In this document: positions 38,901 to 51,000 of the stretch, piece by piece
Layout: every line of letters begins with the position of its first letter
Numbering within the stretch: position 1 is the stretch's first letter
DNA from: Trichinella spiralis
Taxonomy: Eukaryota > Nematoda > Enoplea > Trichinellida > Trichinellidae
Reading direction: 5' to 3'
Length of the DNA stretch: 64,000 nt
NCBI GenBank assembly: GCA_000181795.3
Contig: CM012953.1
Coordinates: 2,930,340-2,994,339 of the forward strand
The notes under the pieces: generated by a model
Databases searched by the model: none
What the model was told of the DNA's origin: nothing
What the model saw: the letters and a program-made list of their open reading frames with translations, nothing else
Translations under genes and position numbers: made by a program

Positions 38901-40728
38901 TGCCTACAACAATATCCCACCAGATGTTCCCAAAATAAAAACGAAATCAAACAGCAAAGGTAACAAGAATTTGGCTTGCACAAAGAATTACATATCAGGT
39001 AATCACCATTCTGTTTAGGTGTTTTGATGATGAATCCAAGAGTCGCAGATGAAGCTTCATGGATTGTTCATACAGTACCAGGATTTCCAACAGCATTAAG
39101 AGTATACGCATTTCCACCGGCAGAAATTCAAAAAGGACATTTGTTTATCTGTTTAACAGTTAAGGAAAGCGAAATTGATGCAATTGGTAAATTAATGAGA
39201 TTTGAACGCATGGAATACTTTTTCGCATGTAGTCTGTTTAAGTTTGGAATTTGATATACACAAAACGTAAAAGAAATATAATGGAATAATGATTTTATCT
39301 AAATACATACACATAATTAATGATCTATTGCTTGTTATTGTTTAGCTATGACTTTGAGAATTGCCACTCCATTGTTATACCACAATGATATCCCTGAAAA
39401 TGAGATCAATTCTCGACCAAATCTTCAAAAATTGGCTGAGGGTCGATCAAGATTTATGCCACCGTTAACAGTGGCACAAGAAATTTCAACAGCAGGCCCT
39501 GGAGGATTGAAAGTGGCAATTTATAGTAAAAGTGAAAAATCAAGATATGGTAAATCATTTTTTTATGTATTTAACACTAGAACAAAGCCTACACAGTTAG
39601 TTATAAAATGAGTCTGTTTCATTTATTCATTTATTCAATAGAAATAATACGTGCAACCAAATGAAATAACTAACCAAAAGTCGATGCAAAGCTAAACCTC
39701 ATGATCTGAGGTAAAATCAGCAGTGTTCACTTATATCAATGTATCAACCTTTAATGGGATATGAATGCATAATATTTTTTGACGTCATGTATATGGTGAA
39801 TAGAACCGCGTTTTATAGTAATTAGACGTATTCAGTTAGGCTATTTTATAAATAATATATACTTTAATAAAGGTCTTATGGTGGTAATATTTAAATTTTA
39901 TGTAGTTTTTAAGAAACAGATTGCTGCAAGAATTATAGAAAATGCTTGTAAAGAAGTTGAAAAATATTAAAGTTTGGAGAACAAGAAAAAATACTGAACA
40001 GTGATTACAGAAACTTTGGCAGAAATATGTAGATGGTGATAAGTCTAATTTCTGTCAATGACCATTGCACGTTCTCTTGATGCTATTTTGTTAAATTATT
40101 TGCCATAATAATAATTTGATACACAGCAGCGATTTGTACAGTGGAGAAGAAATTCATTTTGAGAATTGAAAATAATTTTGCAAAATATCATCAAAATCAA
40201 AGCAATTAATAGAATACAGTTTTCTAATAGATCTTAACAGATAATCGTATGTGTTGTATTAAGATAATCTAAACATAAATTTTGAACTGATAAAAATAAC
40301 ATAATATTTTTTTGCATCTCTATCTCAGTGCAAAGAAACCCATTGCAGATATTTACCGAAGAGTACTTGTGAAAAAATTGAAGGCAAGCATCAAAGTTTG
40401 GACGACAAGAGATAAAACATTGAAAAGTGATTGTCGGATTTTGAACAGAAATATAAAATTAGTGGCAAGTCCCATTGCTGTTGATAATCAAGCAAGTTCT
40501 CTTGAAAGTGATGTCTCTCAGTGGTTAATTAGTGAACCAGGAAACAAATTTTGTGCTATTGACAAACCTTACCATGTAAATTTGTAATAATTGAAAAGCA
40601 ATTGTAGAACAATATGTTTTTTTTAGAAAAGTCAAACAAAAGAGCCAGCAATGGCGGTTTGCATTGATGATGCTACAATTTTTGGTCATTTCAATCGAAT
40701 TGGTCAGAATGTAGAAAATTGCGCATGA
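35991..40728 (+). CDS. DNase II-like secreted protein, copy H
   Basis: Six exons: 35991-36118, 38736-38959, 39019-39186, 39346-39549, 40349-40575 and 40627-40728; 350 residues. Signal peptide (MHIRWVFVLWLSFP from Met10), then KCYNLDGTAPADW. Exon 2 begins FIVYKAPAQNAGKALIAG; exon 3 has WIVHTVPGFP and RVYAFPPAE where others have RGYVFPPAE. HxK positions are SNSKG and SDVSQW; six cysteines are kept. Intron 1 is 2.6 kb because it contains a 1.2-kb Tigger-like element. Intron 4 holds a second, decayed exon 5. Exon 5 starts DIYRR rather than EIYRR. The reading frame is open. Confidence 0.9.
36365..37564 (-). mobile_element. Tigger/pogo-type transposon with internally deleted transposase
   Basis: 1200 bp with terminal inverted repeats CAGTGAAACTCGGATATAAC (left) and CAGTAGAACTCGGTTATAAC (reverse complement of right), flanked by TA on both sides (36363-36364 and 37565-37566). 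The minus strand begins about 37297 with a CENP-B-type DNA-binding region (MSVKEKLAIIYALNDGTKNS, later FRGQNFKTGTQISGPIL and TTGWLDQFEARHNI) and runs to about 36812. After a short break the C-terminal acidic tail follows (36415-36800). The DDE catalytic domain that should lie between is missing, so the copy cannot move by itself. It sits in intron 1 of copy H, opposite strand. Confidence 0.88.
39925..40095 (+). pseudogene. Decayed second copy of exon 5 inside copy H
   Basis: In intron 4 of copy H, this stretch resembles exon 5 (AAAGTTTGGAGAACAAGAAA compare AAAGTTTGGACGACAAGAGA; later a degraded SPI.VN.H segment). It is frameshifted and lacks part of the exon, and the true exon 5 follows at 40349. 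Exon duplication, or a leftover from a fused neighbouring gene, would explain it. Confidence 0.65.
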
Positions 40729-41569
40729 AGGTACAAGGATGATGTCGGAACTCATTTCATATCTGAAAGCTTTGGTTGAATAAAACAGAAATAAAATTTA
40801 CTCTATGTACGTGAGATTTAACAGAATGTATTTTAGCATGAACAATTCAACAGGGACCAGATTTTAATCTTTTATGTTCAAATAATTTAGTCAGTTCAAA
40901 GCCATTCATATTGTCAAATGCAACATTTCTGTGATGAACAGTTCTATGCTAATTAGAATACTTTAGCAATGAATGAGCAGATCATTTTGCGCATGCGGTG
41001 ACAATACTGATGCCATTTCAGAAAACTTGTCATTTGAAAATTTTTTCGAAGAGAAAGTGTACATTATTTAGCTGATTTTCTTTTTTTTTGAGAAAAAAAT
41101 TTTTTCCCTGTGATTTGGTTCATTTGTTCAATAAATTGCAACTGAAACTACATTATCATGACTCCATGCAATTAAATACAACAGGAGTAAAAATGTTATG
41201 CTGTAAAACGTTTGCATTCATTGTTTCAACATATTTTATCTCTCATTTGGCATTTCATTTTTGTGCATTTCCAACTTTTTAGGTCATTTTTCCTTCTTAT
41301 TATTTTTTGATTTTGTGCATCATTTATAAGGGTTATCGTTTTTTGAATTTTTAGATTGTCGTTTCTTTTCACTCAGATTCACAAGCCAGCAAGAAAACAG
41401 GCAGTGAAAAAGCAAAATTTAAAGCTCAATTGCAATAAATTGCACTTCTTACAAATATGCTCTTTGATTCAACGTTTGTGCATCATGCATGAAGTCGGTT
41501 TGGTACTACTCGGTCCCGCTTTTCTCTCATTGGTCATTACCCACGCTATTTTATTGGACCGTCAAATCT

Positions 41570-41579
41570 NNNNNNNNNN
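41570..41579. other. Assembly gap (10 N)
   Basis: Ten Ns. Left of it (40729-41569) is A+T-rich sequence without a gene. Right of it is a repeat copy with extra single bases compared with 59088-59725. Confidence 1.
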
Positions 41580-42218
41580 GATGAATAGGCTAACAGCTGT
41601 GGGCATTTTATTACTTGTTGATTTTTCCATCGTATTACAATCGCCGTTAAACTGGTCATCAAACAATTTCTGACACGAAAAAACTATGCATACATCTCGT
41701 ATAATTGCCAGGCTGAAATGTAATTTATCGACGAGTAATCATCTGCTGTTTGAAATTCTTATGAACCAGTTTTTTATGTACTTTGGGTGATAAAAGTAGA
41801 ACCCTCTGGTTGCGGATGCCAACAAAGAAAGAAATGGACTGCACCGAGCAGAAAAGCTTTTGAAGCTTCTTCATTTCACAGAGCATCATGTTCTTTGATG
41901 GAGGTAGACCCGATTTCCCCTCTGACTCCGCCTACTTCTTCGCAGTAAAATTTCATTGGTTGCTGCTCTGACGCGTGCCTGTAAATTTCATTTGTTGTCA
42001 CTCCTATGCATTTTATTTGTCAAATATTATTTCATTCTATTTGTCAAATTTTACTTTATTCTATTTGTTAAATTTTATTTCTAACCTTTTGACTGTTTTA
42101 TAATAATTCTGTTGTTCTCAGATTGAGGAAAGTAAGAGAATGAAATTACGATGAAAAAAAACAATACAATACAATACAGACTGGAGCAAAATGGCGTTTT
42201 TTATCGTATTAATGTAAA
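41580..42218 (+). repeat. Dispersed repeat related to MULE flanks, copy 1
   Basis: It aligns base for base with 59088-59718 (landmarks ACAGCTGTGGGC, GACACGAAAAAACTATGCAT, TCTGACTCCGCCTACTTCTT and the ACAATACAATACA run). It ends where the BEL/Pao LTR begins: 59718 continues without interruption, giving the empty site for that insertion. Confidence 0.8.
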
Positions 42219-42802
42219 TGTTGAGAAATCTTTTCTCAATATCTGCTCATCACTATGTAAAAATTCCCGTGGCAACAAAGCATTGCTCCTGGTACGAAAA
42301 CAACAATTGCGCGACGCCAGTTGCATCCTTTGTTTTTCTTGATGTTAAACAATGGAATGGCAATTAAATCATCAAAAAGTCAGCGTTCTGTAATATATTT
42401 GTCACAACTTTTGTGGTCAGTTGCTGAAAAAGCGTCAAATTGAAATGAGGCTGACAGCGCACCTGTTCAGATTCCGGCTAAGCTGCACAGTCTAAGGGAT
42501 GGCGTGCCCACGCCGATTTATAATTGCTTTTCATTTATTTTATCGAGGACGCCGGATGCGGAGTGACGCCAAGAAAAAGATATAAATACAAGTGCGGAGG
42601 GAGGAGGGACATTAACACGGAACACGCCGTATCGAATACCGCCTGAACCGTTTCTTTTCTCTCGCTATATCATTATTGTTACTCACTGTTTGTTCTGAAT
42701 AAACCGATTCTTAGTCAAACCCACTGTCATTGATATTTTATATTTAACACATACAGTCCACTACCAAAGAATCCTCAAGTTCGAACTAAAGATTTTTCAA
42801 CA
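42219..42802 (+). repeat. 5' LTR of BEL/Pao element
   Basis: 584 bp, beginning TGTTGAGAAATC and ending TTTTTCAACA; same length as the solo LTR at 25530-26113. It contains a TATA-like GATATAAATACAAG and a polyadenylation-like GAATAAACC downstream. Directly after it, TGGTCCTCCGAGCCGGATTG can serve as primer binding site; it is complementary to the 3' end of a tRNA, most like tRNA-Tyr. Confidence 0.88.
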
Positions 42803-44955
42803 CATTTTCTGGTCCTCCGAGCCGGATTGGAACCAGCGACCTATGGATCCAACTCGTGATACTACCAGCAACCGAACACTCCCCACAAATAACCCGACAG
42901 GAAACATGGCCAGCCCAAGGAGCCGAACCAGAGCATATGATGCCGAAGGATCGGCACTGCAGTACTGGATAGATCGACTGCAAAGACTTTGCGCTGGACA
43001 TACGGATGTAGAAGCCATGCGCGAAGCAACCAAAACGTTGGGACGTGCAACACAACTATTTTTTGAATCGCGGCAACGTTACTTAGATAGCTTGCCGGAG
43101 GAAGAAAGAAATCCAGCAATAATAGAATTCGACGAACTGATCGACAAGCTCAGAACCACCCAATGTCAAGCCGACGAACTGCTGGCAACCGCTGAAACAC
43201 CATCGTCGGCCGAAATTACCCAACCACCAGCCACCAAAAACAACGATCCCAAGACCAACTCGACCAGGCCGATCCCAAAATTACCAAAATTCGACGGAGA
43301 CATCCTCCAATTCAAGGCCTTTTGGGATCAGTTCAACGCAGCAGTGCATCGAAGAGACGATCTCGAAGATGTCACAAAATTTGTGCATCTTCGATCCTGC
43401 TTAGCTGGTGCAGCATTACACGCAATTAGTGGCGTGACAACAGCAGCCGAAAACTACCCGGCTGTGGTGCAACTACTACACGACCGATTCTATCGGGTAT
43501 CGGACGTGTTGGACGCGCATATCCTCAAGATCTTTAGCGTCCCAAAGGAGGTCGCCAAAGGAAGGGAAGGTCTGCTAGCTCTGCATGACAAGCTAAACGG
43601 CCACCTATTGGAACTCAGAGCGATCGGAAGGGATCTCGATACCACGGTATCCGGTTCCCGGACCGCACTACCGCAACTGGTGGCCCAATTGCCAAAGAAC
43701 ATCCAATCCCGGTGGAAGGATCAATGTGGCAAATCGACGGAAGAACCGACCTCTCAGACCTTCCTGGACTTCTTAGCAGAACAAGCCCGGTGCGCTGTGG
43801 ACCTCGTACAGTCCACACAGGGAGAGAGAATACCCTCCCCCACGCATAAACACACGGTGATGGAGAGTCAGCGGAAGCGATCTCGCCCCCTTCGTCAAAC
43901 AATTGGAGCCTTTCATACATCTCTCCATCCAACCTGTCCGGTGTGCCAAGGTAAACATCGTGTAACGGTATGTCCACAGTTCCTGAACCAACAGTGGTCA
44001 GAACGAAAGGCAACGGCGGTGCGCCTCGGCCTGTGCTTCATTTGCCTAAGTCAAGGCCATACATCACAGCGATGTGCGATGAGACAACGGGGCTGGAGAA
44101 CTCACCATTTGCTCACTGAAACGGCTCCCAACCGCCGAACATCACAGCCAAAACCATCTGACACCTCAATTCCACCTCCCGCGAAGAAAACGCGGTCTGA
44201 ACCCAGTGAGGAAACATTCACCCGTGTATTACTCGCCAATATACGCGGCTCAACGAGAATCCGGTTTCAAACAGTGAAAGCCATTGCTACTGGTGCAAAC
44301 GGACAACGGCTAACGGCAACTGCTTGTTCGACAGCGGTGCTGAAACAGCCCTAGTGACAGAAGAAGTAGCAAGAGCCTTGAATTTGGTGGGAACATCGGA
44401 GACCGTCACGGTGAAAGGAATCGGTGGAATCCAATGCGCCCCAACGGTGGCCAGAAGAGTCCGGTTCCGTCTAAGCCCCGTAGATACAAACCAATCCGGT
44501 GTGGGTGATAAGTCCATTGAAGCACTAACACTTCCACGAATCTGCGATGATATCCCTTCCGTCCCAGTCCGGTGTGACAAGTGGAAGCATCTACAACACC
44601 TGCAGCTCCCAGAGGAGGAAGATGAGAAACTGCCTATCCACGTGTTAATCGGTGTGGATTCGTATGGACGATTTCTCGGTGAGAAACTCCTACGAGGAAA
44701 TCCAACAGACCCGGTTGCTATTGAAACAACTCTGGGATGGGTTGTCTTTGGTCCGGTGAATCCACCGTCAACGTCTCAATACCGGTATCATTGTGCTCAA
44801 ATAGAAGACCACATGGAACAGACACTGAGAAAGTTCTGGGAACTCGACTCCATCGGCATCCAGCACCAAGAAGACAAGACGACCAAAGACGCGGTAAGCC
44901 GTCAATTCTTTAATACGTTAACATATGAATGGCAGGAAAGCAAAGCAGCTTTAAT
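42219..44955 (+). mobile_element. BEL/Pao LTR retrotransposon, incomplete copy
   Basis: Parts seen in order: 5' LTR (42219-42802), primer binding site, gag region with the BEL/Pao capsid-like domain (LPKFDGDILQFKAFWDQF, a family signature) and CxxC-type zinc knuckles near 43940-44080 (CPVCQGKHRVTVC and LCFICLSQGHTSQRC), then the protease region (the DSGAETALV motif) and the start of the pol region typical of the family (LRKFWELDSIG). The copy is broken: most of pol and a 3' LTR are not seen. Base composition is far more G+C-rich than the surroundings, and similarity of its LTR to the solo LTR suggests recent activity. Confidence 0.9.
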
Positions 44956-45479
44956 TTAAAAATTCTTATGACCATCATAAATCTCAATATTATTAGTATT
45001 CTGAACGTATTCAAAAGATGAAGCAGACGATTTTATGAAATTAAAAAAATTTTAAGGTTTGTCTTAAAGAAAGTAGCAATCAAAGTCAAAGATATTCTGC
45101 TTGCTAGTAGCTAAATACGTTTTCAATGTATGCAAACACTTACTGTCGATTGTAATCCAAAATCAGCATTGCCTTATCATTTTGGTACTGCTAATAATAT
45201 ATTTATTTGAAGGTTAATTTGGAAAGTGAGCTTATAATATTTTTCTTAATTAAAATCTGGTTGTTTTGCTAATAACAATCATATTCATTAAATGGGTTAT
45301 GAGTCGCATTCGATGTTTTATAAGATCCACAAGTACATTAATGTTGTTTGTTTGTGATATTGAAAAGTCGTTTGTTAAATAATCTGCACAAATTGTTTGC
45401 ATCAATATAAAACAAATAAAATTCATTGAATTAAATGAACTAATAAAAATTCACAAGCATTTAAATATTTATTATGCAC

Positions 45480-46035
45480 ATATGATGTTTTTTTTTATTT
45501 TTTTACACAATTTTATCACATTATTTTGCAACATCTACCTGCCAAAATTTAGTGGGAAGAGCTGCAACCGGCTAGTAAGTAAATGCTGGTTCTTTTAAAG
45601 ATTTCAATAGCATTTTCCTGTACTTCATATACCATTAAATAAGATATTCAAATAATCTCTTTATATTTCATTTCATTATATGATTTCAGAAATGTTCAAC
45701 AATGTTTGTGCAAAAAACATGAGAATAATTTGTTTGGACAAGATATCAAAAATGATTGCAGAATTTTTCGGAGAAATATAAAATTAGTAGCAAGTTCTAT
45801 TTCTATTCAAAGCTATCGATGAACACCTGAAAGTAATAACAATTGTCAATGGTTTATCAGTGAAGCAGGAAGCAAATATTGTGCTATGGACATGCTTTAT
45901 CACGTTAATTTATAGTTACAGAAATGTAGTTGTATTTTAAAAAATTTCTAAAATGAAATCTTTAATTTCATTGTTTTTGGAAAAGTCAAACAAAAGAACC
46001 GGCAGTTATAGTGTTTCATCGATGCTGCAACCATT
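45480..46035 (+). pseudogene. DNase II-like pseudogene, copy I
   Basis: Remains of exon 1 (about 45480-45571: TSTCQNLVGRAATG, with the final Trp codon turned to a stop), exon 5 (about 45740-45914: RIFRRNIKLVASSI in one frame, then a degraded SQWFISEAGSK) and exon 6 (about 45981-46035: KSNKRTG-like, out of frame; the acceptor AG is GG). Exons 2-4 are missing. It is the right-most trace of the array. Confidence 0.7.
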
Positions 46036-46985
46036 TTCAGTTGTATCTGAGATGTTGGTCATGTTACAAGCAAAGCAATTTATTAACGAAAAGTCAGCGC
46101 TATTCCTTATTACTTGCTGATTTTATTTTTTCATTACTTTGCTATATTTACTTCTGCTCTGACAAATTTTTCTTACATGCAGAGCTAACAAGCAATCAGT
46201 TTTCTCACTGTTCATCTAAAATAACATTGTTAATAATCCTCAAATTTCAAGTAATTTATACTTTTTAAGGCGCTTCGATTTTATGTTGAATTTTACATAA
46301 CGCTTCTATTACATTTAATATTTAATTTCATAATCATGCATTTGTGAATTTATTTTGATCATGATAAATAATACATAATTATTACATAATTTGGAAAGTC
46401 ACATTCAAGATGTTTATTTTATAATTTAAAGACTTTTATGCATTTGCTCAAATTTAAAATTGCATACATTTTGCATGAAAACAAACAATAATAAAATAAT
46501 ATTGTTAACTAATTAGCGGTTTTTAATATTGCGCATGCAATTGCATGAAATCACAAGATATTTTAATTGTAAGCCTTTTTACAATTCCTTTTTTATTTAC
46601 TGCAGATATTTCTACACAGCAAAGTATCATGTTATATTTTATAAGTATATATTGGAATTTTATGTTATAATTTTTTTTAAATCACAGCAACAAATTCTAA
46701 CTTATTTGAAAATGCAGAAAAGCTACTGATGTGCATTTGCACTTTTTGATAATCTTTTGAAAAATGTTCTTAGGAAAGTAGCATATTATTGAATTTTAGC
46801 AGAGGCCCAAAAAAGGTAATATTAAAATAGCAAAATTTAAAATGATTATTATGTTATTTATTTCGTTTAGATGGTGTAGCTTAGATAGAGATACATATGT
46901 ATGAGGAAGAATTCGCACACTGTGTTAATTTTAGTGAGATGAATGAAGAAAGTGAAGCAATTTGGAAAAAAATGATATTAAAATC
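46036..46985. other. Intergenic, nothing recognised
   Basis: A+T-rich sequence between pseudogene I and the right copy of the inverted repeat. Open frames here are short and show no family resemblance. Confidence 0.4.
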
Positions 46986-47550
46986 TTCCTTTTTCTGAAA
47001 GCAGCCTTTGAATGATTTTGTTATAGCTGAAAACAATTTATACATTACGATAGTTGTATGGTATTGAGAAGATATTTTTTATAATTTCTTGTTTAAAAAG
47101 AAATGTGTTGAAAGAGATAGCCTACGGGTCTGCTTAGAATAAATACACTGGAATTTATTGATTTTATATATCATTGGTAGCACTGATCGAATAGCAAGCA
47201 ATAACAGCTATTGAATGTAGGTGAAATTGCTTCATTCCCTTCTTATTTTGCCTCGAGTGAAAATGCGTAATAGACAATGCATATAAAAGCGCTTCATGAG
47301 CAAGCAATTAAGAGAATTTTTCAGCTAACATCACTTGCTGATGATTGCTGCGTAAACTCTAATCTTTCACTCTCTTCCCTTTCATTTTCATTTTCATTTT
47401 TTGTGCTGCATGTATTGCTGCTTCTTATTATAATAAACTGTTGCAAGTATTCTTGGTTACTTGATACTGATCGTCTTCACATATTTCAACAAAATGAAAA
47501 TATATGCATATTTATTTGCTTGTTTATTTGTATCTGATTTGTATGATTTG
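46986..47550 (+). repeat. 550-bp dispersed repeat, right copy
   Basis: Inverted relative to the copy at 10478-11027 and nearly identical to it, starting near CTTCCTTTTTCTGA and ending near TTTGTATCTGATTTG. The pair is separated by about 36 kb and encloses the DNase II-like array. Confidence 0.75.
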
Positions 47551-48055
47551 TTTGAGCAGTGAGACTTGATTTTCTAATGCTTGCGCTGAGTATGAGTTGA
47601 TTTGACACTGAGAAGATTTTCCGCATAAACAACCTGTAAATAAATCACCAGAAGTGATATCACGGCAAGCAACTGGCGACAGACGGAGATATTTGTCATT
47701 TCATTTTCTTTAAGCCATTGTTTTGACGTTTGAAAAAAATTGATGTCATCATATTATTTGTCACATCTCTCCACAAAAGGAATCATTCCGACAACCATCA
47801 GAAAATACCAACCAGTTAGTAAAGAGAACTAACTAGGTTGAGTGGAAATGTTAAATCAGAGCTTTTAATTTATACAATAACTGATTTATTTTATAGAAAT
47901 TGTTTCATTGCAAGTTAATATTACTTCTAATTAATCAGTAAAAACTGTGTCAGCTGCCGTTACAAAGATTTTATTTGATAAATCAAAATTCCAAAAATGG
48001 TTTCTTTATTTAAAGATGAAAAGTAATTGGTGTAATGTTATCTTTGCTTTGTGGT

Positions 48056-51000
48056 TTAACATTCAACAGTTGATATGGTTGGATCGAAATATTTGTATTC
48101 AACGGTACAGTTTTTCAAATCTCCATAACCCTTACAGTTTTCGTAGACTTTCTTATAAGAGTTATACCGTTTCTAAAATTGCACAGAGCTGAATATATTC
48201 ATTCAGTTTCACATCAACATGCATTTACCACTTTAATAGGGCAAACTGTTTGTTTCAGTAAAACTTGAAAACGGGAAGAGATTCCCATATTAAAACCAAT
48301 TACAATTTTTTCCAACCAAAGATATGTTCCATTTGTTTTCTTCCTATCTGTTTCGAATATAGCTTGCTTTACTTGTTCTTTTATGTCAGCATCTGAATCA
48401 GTGTATTCTGTTGTTCCACCCAACATTTGGCTATGTTGTGGTACAACCTGAAAGTAATATCAAACATCCATTAAAAAAATGTACAACTTTGAATAAAGTG
48501 AGTGGATTTTTTTAGAAATCGCCTTTGTTATTATTAAACTAATACCAGGAGAGAAATTCAAAAAAAGTATATTTAAAAAATCAGTGAAAATGCATATTTT
48601 ATTAAATAACTTCATTGAAAATTTTCTGAAAGTCATTTTTTATTATAAAATATTACTGTGACATATTTTTATAAAGTAGCAATTGACTTTAAATTTGTTC
48701 CTGTCAGATTCGAATATAGCCTGCTTTCTTACCTGTTCTTCTACATCATCAATTGAATCAATATATATCGTTCTTCTTCTATTCGCCCTTTGGTCACGTT
48801 GCGGTATAATCTGAAAGTAATATCAAGCATCCATAAAAAGTATGTACAGCTTTGAATGAAGTAAAAAGAATGAATTTTTGGAAAATGCTTTTGTTATTTG
48901 TAAACTAATAAAACTGGAGAAATTCGAAAAAATTATATTTGGAAAAAGCAGTGAAAATGCAGAATTTCATTAAACAACTTCATTTATAATTTTCTGAAAG
49001 TTATTTTTTATTTTTAAATATAACTGTGAAATGTCTTTTGTGAAACAGTAATTCCCTTTAAATTCTAAACATCAAACCTAGGTTTTAACAGAGTGTTCCT
49101 TTTAAAACTTAAAATTACATTTGATGAACGAATTTTCAGGGAATATCTCAACATCATGCAAAATATGGAATAAAGAAAATTATATTAAATCAATTACTGA
49201 AAGTTATTGATGAAGGTTGCTTTTATAATTTACATTAAAATTCTGGTTTATTTTGAATAAATAATATGAATTAAAATGCATACTATCGATTCTTCTACTT
49301 TCTTTACACAAAGGGCAGTTGCTGTTAAAGGATCATGATACTTATATTCGATTCTACACTTCTGTTTTTCACTTTCAGCTCGGCACTTTTTTAGTACATC
49401 GTTATAGGAAGATACCTGTTATTGAAAAATTCAATGAAAGCTAGTGAATTCTCATTTGTGGGAAGCGGCTTTAAAATTAAGGTAACATACGTCATGTGAA
49501 ACTTGGCAATCAGTATTTTGTACAACGACTTGCATGATGGTAAAGATTCCCATGGTTGAAACTTCTTCCACTCTTACCAGTTTGTGAAATACACCGAATT
49601 TTTGTTTTGTGTCCGATAAGAATAATGCCTCCTGAGCTTCTGGGAACATAACAGCAGCATCTCTACCATGAAGGGTTGTTCCACCAAGCATCTCAATCTT
49701 AAATTTTTCATTGCATATTTCATAAACGCATAATCGAAGTGAAATCATGTATTTGCAGTGCCAAAAATGGCATTTATTAAAAACAAGTAAAATATATGCT
49801 TTATAGCAACATCAAACACAAATTGCTTAACCCTCATCCGGGCGGCAAATTTTATACCTTAATCCGGGCACATGTCTACATATGTTGACACTAGAAATTT
49901 CGTCGTGTTTAGTTCCTGTACATGATGTTAAAATGATTATTTTTTCAAGAGCTAATGATAATTTCACAAATAGATTACTTATTTTATTCAATGCAAGCGC
50001 TACACATTTTAATGATTTTATGGCTGCTACATATATATTTTTTACATGAATGGCAGCGGTTTCACGTTGATTTTCGACTTTCCTTCGACGTCCTTGCTCT
50101 CGGTGTTTTGATGGATTTTGTCGTTTCATAACTGATATCTGTAACATTTATGATTTTGGGGCAGTCTGTAGCGGATGAAGGCATGCTTAGCTTGTGCATA
50201 GATTTTTGATTTTGATACCTCATTTCGATGTGTTGTTTGACCAGCTGAAAGCTCTCTCATAAAACGCTTCTTTGTCTTCTGATAACTTTGCTGATGTCTC
50301 ATCAGTAAGAATGCGTTGTTGATGCACACCTCAATGATGAAGTACAACCCATTATTTTGGCCTATGATGTTTGTTCTTTTGAAATCTTGCTGGTTGTCTA
50401 CTTTCACCTTTGCGTGGCATGAAATCAACAGATTTGCTTTTGACATTGAAGAACATTGCTGTTTTTCCTTGGCACGTAATTGATCATCGTTACCTTTTTG
50501 CTGTGCTCATAAACAGCTAATGTAGAGTAAAGATCACGTTGTGCTGCTTTACGCAAACATGCTAGAACATCACGGCGATGTGCAAACACTGTACCAATAA
50601 CTGTAAGATCCTGCTCAAAAAGATGTTTCACAGTGGAATATGATGTAAAATAACGGTCCATAAAAACGTTTCTGTTAGAGTTCACAAATGGCTGTGCCAA
50701 TTGCCCAACATTGGTGCTTGCTAGACCAATTTGGGGTTCTTCACTACTTCTGCCAATATATAACAAACCTTTCAGAGCATAACCATACTCCGCGTCACAT
50801 ATCCAGTTGATCTTCACACCACACTTTTCTGGTCAAATGGTCAAATGGTCAATACGTATGGTAAAATGCAAAATTGGCAATCACAACTGATTATTTATAG
50901 CAATCAATAAGCTGCATAATGGATATCGCTCATCCAGTTTTTAAAGCTTCCATGAACAACTGACTGTTTTTTTCGCATATTCAGCTAATAACAGTGACTC

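Noticed and set aside
42786-44013. Several minus-strand frames of 70-132 codons within the BEL/Pao element
   Set aside because: Antisense shadows of the gag region caused by its higher G+C content.
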